Source of the DNA: Celeribacter indicus
GTDB lineage: Bacteria; Pseudomonadota; Alphaproteobacteria; Rhodobacterales; Rhodobacteraceae
Length of the DNA: 64,000 nucleotides
Direction of reading: 5' to 3'
Assembly (NCBI RefSeq): GCF_000819565.1
Contig: NZ_CP004393.1
Span: 186,001 to 250,000 of the forward strand
Shown here: positions 58,111 through 64,000 of the stretch, piece after piece
How positions within the stretch are numbered: position 1 is the stretch's first letter
Layout: the number at the start of each line of letters is the position of its first letter
Made by a program: the position numbers and the translations under genes
Notes under the pieces: generated by a model
What the model was told of the DNA's origin: nothing
What the model saw: only the letters and a program-made list of their open reading frames with translations
Databases searched by the model: none

Positions 58111-59276
58111 CGCGGCTCGAGGCGGACTGGCTCGCGCGGGAGGCGGTGCGGCAGGTGATGACCTTGTTCGCCCGCGCCGGCGAAGAAGCATATTTCGTGG
58201 GCGGTTGCATCCGCAACACCCTGCTCGGCGTGCCTGTGACGGATCTGGATATTGCGACCCCGGTCCGGCCGGAACGGACGCTTGCGCTCGCCGCGGAGGC
58301 CGGTCTGAAGGCGGTGCCCACCGGAATCGACCACGGTACGGTGACGGTGATCGCGGAAGGCGAACCGTTCGAGATCACCACTTTCCGGCGTGACGTCGAA
58401 ACGGATGGCCGCCGCGCCGTGGTCGCCTATGCGGACAGGCTCGAGGAGGATGCGCGGCGGCGCGATTTCACCATGAATGCGCTTTATGCCGACGGGACGG
58501 GGAGGATCCACGATCCGCTGGGCGGCCTGGCCGATCTCGAGGCGCGGCGCGTGCGGTTCATCGACGACGCGAACACCCGTATCCGGGAGGACTATCTGCG
58601 CATCCTGCGGTTCTTCCGCTTCCATGCCTGGTATGGCGATGATGCGCAGGGGCTCGATCCGGAGGGGCTTGCCGCCTGCGCGCGGAATGTCGAGGGGATC
58701 GGAACGCTGTCGAAGGAGCGGATCGGCGCGGAGATGCTGAAGCTTTTGTCCGCGCCCGCGCCCGAGCTTGCGCTCGGGGCCATGGACCGCAGCGGCGTGC
58801 TGAGGGCGGTCTTGCCGGGGGCGGAGACGAAGATCTTTTTTGTTCTGGCCGCGCTCGAGCCGGAGCCGGAGCCGATCCGGCGGCTTGCGAGCCTCGGTGA
58901 ATTCGATGTGGCCGCTCTGTTGCGGCTCAGGAAGAGCCTGATCCGGCGCTATGACTATCTCCGCCGGGCGATGGCGGGGACGGAGAACCTGTGCGAGATC
59001 GCCTATCGTGAGGGCGCGGATCTCGCCCGCTCCGTCGCTCTCCTGCGGGCGGCCCTTTTCGGGCAGCCGCTCGCCCCTGATCTCGAGGCGCGTCTCGAGC
59101 GTGCCGAAGGCGAGATCTTTCCCGTGAGCGCGAAGGATCTGACGCCGAAATTTACCGGTCCCGCCCTCGGAGAGCGCCTGCGCCGTCTCGAGAAGGCATG
59201 GATCGACAGCGGATTTTCCCTGGACCGCGCGGCATTGTTGCAGCGTGCCGATGAGGATGGCGACGATGAGACATGA
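58107..59276 (+). CDS. cca: CCA tRNA nucleotidyltransferase / poly(A) polymerase family
   Basis: A 389-residue class II nucleotidyltransferase. FVGGCIRNTLLGVPVTDLDI is the head domain with the catalytic DxD. EEDARRRDFTMNALY and IREDYLRILRFFRFHAWYG are the neck motifs. It adds or repairs the CCA end of tRNA; a separate polynucleotide adenylyltransferase role cannot be excluded. It starts at GTG overlapping the Nudix stop and overlaps the next gene by 11 bases. Confidence 0.9.
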   Translation: MTRLEADWLAREAVRQVMTLFARAGEEAYFVGGCIRNTLLGVPVTDLDIATPVRPERTLALAAEAGLKAVPTGIDHGTVTVIAEGEPFEITTFRRDVETDGRRAVVAYADRLEEDARRRDFTMNALYADGTGRIHDPLGGLADLEARRVRFIDDANTRIREDYLRILRFFRFHAWYGDDAQGLDPEGLAACARNVEGIGTLSKERIGAEMLKLLSAPAPELALGAMDRSGVLRAVLPGAETKIFFVLAALEPEPEPIRRLASLGEFDVAALLRLRKSLIRRYDYLRRAMAGTENLCEIAYREGADLARSVALLRAALFGQPLAPDLEARLERAEGEIFPVSAKDLTPKFTGPALGERLRRLEKAWIDSGFSLDRAALLQRADEDGDDET

Positions 59277-60483
59277 GGTCGTCCGGCTCGGACACTGGGG
59301 CGATGGGGTGACCGCGGACGGGCTGTTCGCGGCCAATGCGCTGCCGGGTGAGGTGGTCGAGGGTGAGCGCGAGGGAGATCGGATTCCGGATCCGAAGATC
59401 GTCACGCCCTCGCCCGACCGTGTGAGACCACCCTGTCGCCATTACAAGGCTTGCGGCGGGTGCGCGCTTCAGCACGCATCCGACGATTTCGTCGCATCAT
59501 GGAAGAGGGGGGTCGTCGAAACGGCGCTCCGTCATCAGGGCATTTCCGCAGAAATCGGGCCGGTCCATGTCTCTCCACCGCATTCCCGGCGCCGCGCGGT
59601 GTTTCACGGGCGCCGGACGAAGAAAGGCGTGCTGCTCGGGCTGCATGCCCGCGCCTCCGAAAGTGTGGTGGCGGTGCCGGACTGCCTTTTGATGACGCCG
59701 GAGATCATGGCGGGCTATTCCGCCTTCGAGGACCTCGTGGCGCTGGGCGTGTCGCGGCGGGGTGAAATGGATCTCGCTGTGATTTCCTCCGAAGGCGGGC
59801 TGGATGTCGCCGTGACCGGCGCGCGGCCGCTCGACCTCGACCTGCGTGTGCGGGTGGCGGAGGTTTCACGCGCGGCGGGCCTCGCGCGCCTCTCGTGGAA
59901 CGGCGAACCGGTGGCGGGGGAGGGGCCGGCGTTCCTGAACTTCGGCAGGGCGCGTGTGGTGCCTCCCGCCGGCGCCTTCCTCCAGGCGACGGCGGAGGGA
60001 GAGGCGCGGCTCGTCGATGCGATGAGGCGCGCGGTTGCGGGCGCCGGCAGGATCGTGGATCTCTTCGCCGGATGCGGCACCTTCTCCCTGCCCCTGGCGC
60101 AGGGGGCCGAGGTACACGCGGTCGAGGGGGTGGCCGAGATGCTTTCCGCCCTGTCGAAAGCCTGGCGCGGTGCCGAGGGGTTGCGTGCCGTTTCCGTAGA
60201 GACGCGGGATCTGTTCCGCCATCCCCTCCGCGCCGGGGAATTCGACCGTTATGACGCCGCCGTGATCGACCCGCCACGTGCGGGAGCCGCCGCGCAGATC
60301 GAGGAGATCGCATGCAGTAGACTGACGGTGCTCGGGCACGTGTCCTGCAATCCGATCACGTTTGCGCGAGATGCGCGGAGACTGATCGAGGCGGGCTTTG
60401 GTCTCGACTGGGTCGAAGTGGTAGATCAGTTCCGGTGGTCGACTCACGTCGAGATTGCCGCGCGATTCTCACGGGCGGTATAA
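59266..60483 (+). CDS. TrmA/RlmD-family RNA (uracil-5-)-methyltransferase
   Basis: A 405-residue protein. The iron-sulfur cluster motif CRHYKACGGC is near residues 57-66, an insertion domain follows, and the SAM-binding loop is DLFAGCGTFSLPLA. The catalytic cysteine lies in HVSCNPITFARD. Enzymes of this family methylate U in 23S rRNA (RlmC/RlmD) or tRNA (TrmA); alphaproteobacterial members are commonly assigned to rRNA. Part of the N-terminal TRAM domain is short. Confidence 0.85.
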   Translation: MRHEVVRLGHWGDGVTADGLFAANALPGEVVEGEREGDRIPDPKIVTPSPDRVRPPCRHYKACGGCALQHASDDFVASWKRGVVETALRHQGISAEIGPVHVSPPHSRRRAVFHGRRTKKGVLLGLHARASESVVAVPDCLLMTPEIMAGYSAFEDLVALGVSRRGEMDLAVISSEGGLDVAVTGARPLDLDLRVRVAEVSRAAGLARLSWNGEPVAGEGPAFLNFGRARVVPPAGAFLQATAEGEARLVDAMRRAVAGAGRIVDLFAGCGTFSLPLAQGAEVHAVEGVAEMLSALSKAWRGAEGLRAVSVETRDLFRHPLRAGEFDRYDAAVIDPPRAGAAAQIEEIACSRLTVLGHVSCNPITFARDARRLIEAGFGLDWVEVVDQFRWSTHVEIAARFSRAV

Positions 60484-60494
60484 GATAAGGAGAA

Positions 60495-60523
60495 TTCCTT
60501 CGGCGTCGTCGATCGTGTATAAG
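60495..60523 (+). promoter_or_regulatory. Possible promoter of the first L,D-transpeptidase gene
   Basis: TTCCTT, 17 bases, TATAAG, with the -10 a good match and the -35 poor, 26 bases before the ATG. Confidence 0.4.
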
Positions 60524-60549
60524 AAGCGAAAAACAAATCGGGTAGTGAG

Positions 60550-61050
60550 ATGGATCGACGGGACTTCCTCATTTCGGCAGGGGCATTTGTATGTCTGCCT
60601 GCGACGGTACACGCGCGGGAGCTGAAGCCCTACAAGGGGCCGCTCATCACGCGTGTAGTCATCCACAAGGAACGCAGACGCCTGTATCTTCTGAGCGGCG
60701 AGAAGGTCGTGAAGAAATTCAGGATCGGGCTTGGTGGCAATCCGCTCGGGCCAAAGCGGTTCGAGGGCGACGGCAAGACGCCGGAAGGCAGCTACATGAT
60801 CAACCGGCGCAATCCGCGGTCGGCCTATCACCTCTCTCTCGGGATTTCCTATCCCAACGAGCAGGACGTGGCCTATGCGGAAGCGTTCGGCCGGCGTCCG
60901 GGAGGCGATATCTTCATCCACGGCCGCGCTGGGGAAAACCGCGGCAAGGGCCGGGACTGGACCGCCGGCTGTATCGCCGTGAAGGACCGCCACATCGAAA
61001 AGATCTACATGATGGTGCGTGACGGCACGCAGGTGGATATCTTCCCCTGA
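60550..61050 (+). CDS. YkuD-type L,D-transpeptidase
   Basis: A 166-residue exported protein. The N-terminus MDRRDFLISAGAFVCLPATV has a twin-arginine motif before a hydrophobic stretch, suggesting Tat export. The YkuD domain carries H124 in FIHGRAG and catalytic C141 in DWTAGCIAVKD. It would form 3-3 peptidoglycan crosslinks or attach proteins to the wall. The N-terminal half of the domain is VVIHKERRRLYLLSGEKVVK. It converges with a CAP-domain gene. Confidence 0.87.
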   Translation: MDRRDFLISAGAFVCLPATVHARELKPYKGPLITRVVIHKERRRLYLLSGEKVVKKFRIGLGGNPLGPKRFEGDGKTPEGSYMINRRNPRSAYHLSLGISYPNEQDVAYAEAFGRRPGGDIFIHGRAGENRGKGRDWTAGCIAVKDRHIEKIYMMVRDGTQVDIFP

Positions 61051-61057
61051 GCCGGCG

Positions 61058-61600
61058 TTACTGGAACTGGGCGAAGGCGGGCGCGGCCGACCGGGCACCG
61101 ATCAGGAGCGTCCACCAGAGCTTGCCAGAGTTTTCCTGATACCACGCAAAGCCGATATCGGTCGCGCGGCGGTCGAGAATGACGTCGCGCGTATCCGGCT
61201 GCTCCATCCAGGCGGAGAGGGTTTCAAGCTCGGTCTCGTAGGTCTCGGAGATGTTTTCCCCGAGCATCTGGCCGGAATAACCCGAACGCGCGACGCGATC
61301 GAGGGGCGAGGAACCGTCGGAGCCGAAATGCCACGGACGGTTCTGGACATGCATGTCACGGGCATGCGTTGCCGCGGCCGCGGTGAGATTGGCGTTCAGT
61401 TCGACCGGCGCAGCCCCGGAGGCGGAGCGCAGGGCATTGATCGAATCAAGCATCCGATACTGGATCGTCGCCTCGTCCCGCTCGCTGATTCGATAGACGC
61501 GCGGCAGCGGTTTTCCGTCGGGGCCCAGTCGTTGCGGCGGTGTCTCGCAGGCGGACAGGCCGAGAAGGGCGATCAGGAAAAGAGCGATAATCCGGGGCAT
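61058..61600 (-). CDS. CAP-domain (SCP/PR-1-like) lipoprotein
   Basis: A 180-residue protein with a lipoprotein signal (FLIALLGLSAC; lipobox LSAC) and a CAP domain from about residue 45: NANLTAAAATHARDMHVQNR, GENIS and WMEQPDTRDVILDRRATDIG. CAP domains are secreted and of varied or unknown function. It is flanked by two L,D-transpeptidase genes, which hints at an envelope role (inference). Confidence 0.85.
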   Translation of the reverse strand: MPRIIALFLIALLGLSACETPPQRLGPDGKPLPRVYRISERDEATIQYRMLDSINALRSASGAAPVELNANLTAAAATHARDMHVQNRPWHFGSDGSSPLDRVARSGYSGQMLGENISETYETELETLSAWMEQPDTRDVILDRRATDIGFAWYQENSGKLWWTLLIGARSAAPAFAQFQ

Positions 61601-61699
61601 TCATGTCACTCCATGTGCACGTGGTTGGCATCACCTAAACTTTTTGGGAGGCGGGGGCAAATCTTGTTCTCGTGATTTGGGGAGCAACGATTGTTTGAT

Positions 61700-61728
61700 T
61701 TGCGACTGAGGTATTCGCGCCATATATA
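61700..61728 (+). promoter_or_regulatory. Candidate promoter of the second L,D-transpeptidase gene
   Basis: TTGCGA, 17 bases, TATATA, both hexamers with four consensus bases, located 39 bases before the ATG. Confidence 0.5.
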
Positions 61729-61767
61729 GAAGGAATCGTGTCCCATTACATGAATGGCTTAGGTCTT

Positions 61768-62361
61768 ATGAGCAAGAATCCGGTCCATGCGGTTTCCCGG
61801 CGCGCTTTCATAGCCGGTTCGACCGCTGTTATCGCGGCCCCCGCATTCGCACAAACCGCCAATACGACGGAGATGGAAAAGGATATCTCCACCGTCACCC
61901 GTCGCAATATCTCGAGCTTCCGCTCGCTGGACTGGCGGCCCTATTTCGGCGATCTGCATAACGGGGGGATTCTCGTCGACACGACCTCGCGCGCGCTGCA
62001 TTTCTGGAGCGAGGATCAGTCGATCTACAAACTCTACCCGACGTCGGTCCCGCTGACCGAGGATCTGACGCGGCGCGGGCGCACAGAGGTGGTCCGCAAG
62101 GTCGAGGGGCCGAGCTGGTCGCCGACCCCGGCGATGAAGCAGCGAAACCCCGAATGGCCCGATTTCGTCGGTCCCGGTCCGGACAACCCGCTTGGGACTC
62201 ACGCGCTCTACCTGTCGTGGCAGTATTACCGCATCCACGGGACGCATGATACGCGCAAGATCGGCCGCCGTTCGTCGAACGGGTGCATCGGTCTTTACAA
62301 CGAACATATCGCCGAGCTTTTCAATCTTGCGAAAGTGGGAACACAGGTGTTGCTTATTTGA
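61768..62361 (+). CDS. YkuD-type L,D-transpeptidase
   Basis: A 197-residue exported protein. SRRAFIAGSTAVIAAPAFAQ is a Tat-like signal with cleavage after AFA. The YkuD domain includes GTHALYLSWQYYRIHGTHDT with H157, and RRSSNGCIGLYNEHI with catalytic C173. It is a different paralogue from the gene 1.2 kb upstream. The ATG behind TTAGGT is preferred over one in an upstream in-frame stretch that would extend the polar n-region. Confidence 0.87.
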   Translation: MSKNPVHAVSRRAFIAGSTAVIAAPAFAQTANTTEMEKDISTVTRRNISSFRSLDWRPYFGDLHNGGILVDTTSRALHFWSEDQSIYKLYPTSVPLTEDLTRRGRTEVVRKVEGPSWSPTPAMKQRNPEWPDFVGPGPDNPLGTHALYLSWQYYRIHGTHDTRKIGRRSSNGCIGLYNEHIAELFNLAKVGTQVLLI

Positions 62362-62401
62362 CGCCAAGCGGCGTGAAAAATGTGGCGCGATCACGGAAGA
62401 A

Positions 62402-62431
62402 TTGATTTTCAATTGGGTTGGGACATATAGC
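62402..62431 (+). promoter_or_regulatory. Candidate promoter of the 60-residue envelope protein gene
   Basis: TTGATT, 18 bases, TATAGC. It overlaps the 6-bp inverted repeat AATTGA-TTT-TCAATT (62400-62414), a possible operator. The predicted leader is about 50 bases. Confidence 0.5.
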
Positions 62432-62489
62432 TACCTACGTGTAACTAACCCGCCCTGTTAGAGAAAGCAGGGGTTCTGGAGGACTGAAA

Positions 62490-62672
62490 ATGAAAAAATT
62501 CGCTGCTGCTGCTGTGTTCGCTCTCGCTGGTTCCGCCGCTTTCGCCGGCGGTTACTCCGAGCCGGTCATCGAAGCTCCGGTCGTCGTGGAAGAAACTTCT
62601 TCCTCTTCCGCTGGCTACGTTGTGCCGCTTCTCGTGCTCGCGCTCGTGGCTGCTGCTGTTGCCGCCGACTGA
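62490..62672 (+). CDS. Small exported/membrane protein (60 residues)
   Basis: A 60-residue protein of unknown function. A signal peptide MKKFAAAAVFALAGSAAFA is followed by a short glycine/proline/valine/glutamate segment (GGYSEPVIEAPVVVEE), a serine run and a hydrophobic C-terminal helix (YVVPLLVLALVAAAVAAD). TGGAGG lies eight bases before the ATG. Codon use (many GCT, TCT, GTT) differs from the GC-ending codons of its neighbours. It has its own promoter-like element and a perfect UUCG terminator, which suggests strong monocistronic expression. I do not recognise a named family. Confidence 0.85.
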   Translation: MKKFAAAAVFALAGSAAFAGGYSEPVIEAPVVVEETSSSSAGYVVPLLVLALVAAAVAAD

Positions 62673-62694
62673 TCGTCTCGCGCGATGGAAATTC

Positions 62695-62727
62695 AAAAGG
62701 GTGGCTTTCGAGCCACCCTTTTATTTT
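62695..62727 (+). terminator. Strong terminator with UUCG tetraloop
   Basis: A perfect 12-bp stem AAAAGGGTGGCT / AGCCACCCTTTT closed by TTCG and followed by ATTTT. It ends the small-protein gene and, read the other way, could also serve convergent hemH. Confidence 0.93.
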
Positions 62728-62773
62728 GACCGAAGCTAATTCGTTCTGAGCATTCCGCCCGACCGCCCCCGTC

Positions 62774-63859
62774 TCATGTCCAGCCGGCGAGATTTGTGCG
62801 GATCTGGCCGACGAGCGCCTTGATATGCAGAGGGTCCGCGTTCAGGCAGGGGATATAGAGGAATTCCTCTCCCCCGGCGTGTTCGAAGCTCTCCCGGATC
62901 TCCTCGTTGATCTCTTCCAGCGTTTCGATGCAATCGGCGGAAAAGGCGGGGGCGCAGATGGCGATGCGCTTGTTGCCCTTTTCTGCCTGACGCGCCACTT
63001 CCTCCACCGTATAGGGTTGCAGCCATTCCTCCGGGCCGAATTTCGACTGGAACGTCGTCATGATCTGTGAATCGGTCCAGCCGAGACGCTCCTTGAGCAA
63101 GCGCGTCGTCTTCTGGCACTGGCAGTGATAGGGATCGCCGCCCTCGGTGACATAGCGTTGCGGCAATCCGTGATAGGAACAGATGAGCATGTCGGGCTTG
63201 TGCTCGGCCGCGGCGCAGGCGCGTTCGACGGATTGCGCGAGTGCCTCGATATAGGCGGGATCGTCGAAATAGGGCGGGACTGTGCGCGACGCGGGCTGCC
63301 AGTTTTCCTCCATCAGTGCGCGGAAGAACTGGTCGTTCGCGGTGGCCGTCGTTGCGCCGGCATATTGCGGGTAGAGCGGGAAGAACAGGATCCTGGTGCA
63401 GCCTTCGGCAGTGAGTTCCGCCACCTTCGACTGGGTCGAGGGATTGCCGTATCGCATGCAGAAATCGACCATTACACGGTCGCCATATTCGGCGGCCAGG
63501 GCGGCGCGGATCGCGGCAGTCTGCTGCTTCGTGATCGTCATGAGCGGACTCTCACCCGCCTCCTCGTTCCAGATCGAGCGGTAGGCGGCGCCGGACTTGA
63601 ACGGACGGACGGACAGGACGATGCCCTGAAGGATCGGCTGCCATTTCCAGGAGGGATAGTCGATCACCCTCTTGTCCGAGAGGAATTCGCCTAAGTAGCG
63701 CCGCATGGAGCGATAATCCGTATCGTCGGGTGTGCCAAGATTGGCCAGAAGGATGCCGATCTTTTCCCTTGGGATGCGCAGGTGGTCCTTTTGCGCATGG
63801 GCCGGACAGCGCGCGTCCGGCGCATTCACGTTCAATCGTGTCGGCTTCATCAATCCCAT
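62774..63859 (-). CDS. hemH: Ferrochelatase
   Basis: A 361-residue ferrochelatase. ILLANLGTPDDTDYRSMRRY is the N-terminal motif, and CMRYGNPSTQSKVAEL and FPLYPQYAGATTAT follow. Catalytic H lies in CSYHGLPQRYV, and the conserved acidic loop is CIETLEEINEE. It inserts iron into protoporphyrin IX, the step after HemJ. The first of two in-frame ATGs is used. A C-terminal gene fragment on the same strand lies 38 bases upstream. Confidence 0.96.
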   Translation of the reverse strand: MGLMKPTRLNVNAPDARCPAHAQKDHLRIPREKIGILLANLGTPDDTDYRSMRRYLGEFLSDKRVIDYPSWKWQPILQGIVLSVRPFKSGAAYRSIWNEEAGESPLMTITKQQTAAIRAALAAEYGDRVMVDFCMRYGNPSTQSKVAELTAEGCTRILFFPLYPQYAGATTATANDQFFRALMEENWQPASRTVPPYFDDPAYIEALAQSVERACAAAEHKPDMLICSYHGLPQRYVTEGGDPYHCQCQKTTRLLKERLGWTDSQIMTTFQSKFGPEEWLQPYTVEEVARQAEKGNKRIAICAPAFSADCIETLEEINEEIRESFEHAGGEEFLYIPCLNADPLHIKALVGQIRTNLAGWT

Positions 63860-63897
63860 CGTTCTGTCCTGTTTCTGTCTATGTGGTTCTTGCCGGA

Positions 63898-64000
63898 TCA
63901 GCTTTGCGGCAGCTTGAATTCGGTGGCGCCGAGCGCGTCCGACAGCCGCATCCTTGCGGAGCCGGGCATGAGCGGTTTCGGCTGGCTTTCGTCGGGGGCC
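63898..64000 (-). CDS. C-terminal fragment of an unidentified protein
   Basis: A minus-strand frame that enters from the right edge and stops at TGA; the visible tail reads APDESQPKPLMPGSARMRLS then DALGATEFKLPQS. Coding is supported by codon pattern and by its position 38 bases upstream of hemH on the same strand. Too little is present to name it. Confidence 0.5.
   Translation of the reverse strand, partial: APDESQPKPLMPGSARMRLSDALGATEFKLPQS

Noticed and set aside
62400..62414. AATTGA-TTT-TCAATT as an FNR/FnrL box.
   Set aside because: FNR sites are TTGAT-N4-ATCAA; the arms and spacing do not fit.

Overview
The window is a GC-rich (roughly 65 percent GC by eye) chromosomal segment of an alphaproteobacterium, almost certainly a member of the Rhodobacteraceae/Roseobacter group. 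The support is gene content and order: senC-regA divergent from regB, a PAS-only DivL-like protein, the amgK-murU-addB-addA-trxA string, hslVU, and dnaQ-coaE-aroE-maf / hemJ-rho-mnmE-mnmG-rsmG-parA-parB. No rRNA, tRNA, IS element, prophage or CRISPR array was seen.

Layout. (1) 1-2149: a flavin reductase fragment, a TetR regulator and an acyl-CoA-dehydrogenase-fold flavin monooxygenase, which look like a regulated two-component monooxygenase system. (2) 2451-6865: the RegBA/SenC redox regulon module, then a DivL-like PAS protein behind a perfect TTAA-N7-TTAA CtrA box. (3) 6944-15384: peptidoglycan recycling (amgK, murU), AddAB recombination nuclease and thioredoxin in a tightly overlapping cluster. 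(4) 15493-20861: HslVU protease, Smr, MltA and Tim44-like proteins, FxsA, SecB. (5) 20865-23632: dnaQ, coaE, aroE, maf, all on the minus strand. (6) 23633-24028: an AT-rich, gene-free interval with several DnaA-box-like sites where gene orientation switches; this is the likely chromosomal origin. (7) 24029-31403: hemJ, rho, mnmE, mnmG, rsmG, parA, parB, all on the plus strand. parS-like palindromes lie at the 5' ends of mnmG and rsmG, with another behind hslU and a degenerate one in hemW. (8) 31400-41087: hemW, ridA, rdgB, rph, hrcA, grpE, mutS, maeB.

(9) 41109-50791 is the most accessory-looking stretch: a PfkB-type sugar kinase, then two divergent operons. One is CE4-like deacetylase/DoxX/SDR on the minus strand. 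The other is TIM-barrel isomerase/SDR/CUT2 ABC transporter/ABM-domain protein/MarR regulator on the plus strand. Their shared intergenic region has two consensus -35 elements and two near-identical 20-bp operator-like boxes placed symmetrically just after the two predicted transcription starts. This looks like a self-contained, MarR-controlled uptake and catabolism system for an unidentified sugar-like compound.

(10) 50905-64000 is mainly core again: argG, a membrane protein, ilvA, an Hpt/receiver-PP2C pair with a second perfect CtrA box, two Nudix proteins, Hsp33, cca, an RlmD-like methyltransferase, two YkuD L,D-transpeptidases flanking a CAP-domain lipoprotein, a very small probably abundant envelope protein, and hemH. 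The last 103 bases hold the C-terminal end of an unidentified gene.

The themes that tie the window together are the origin/centromere neighbourhood (oriC, parS, parAB), redox control (RegBA/SenC, TrxA, Hsp33, HemJ/HemH/HemW), CtrA-linked signalling (two CtrA boxes), and one uncharacterised catabolic cassette.
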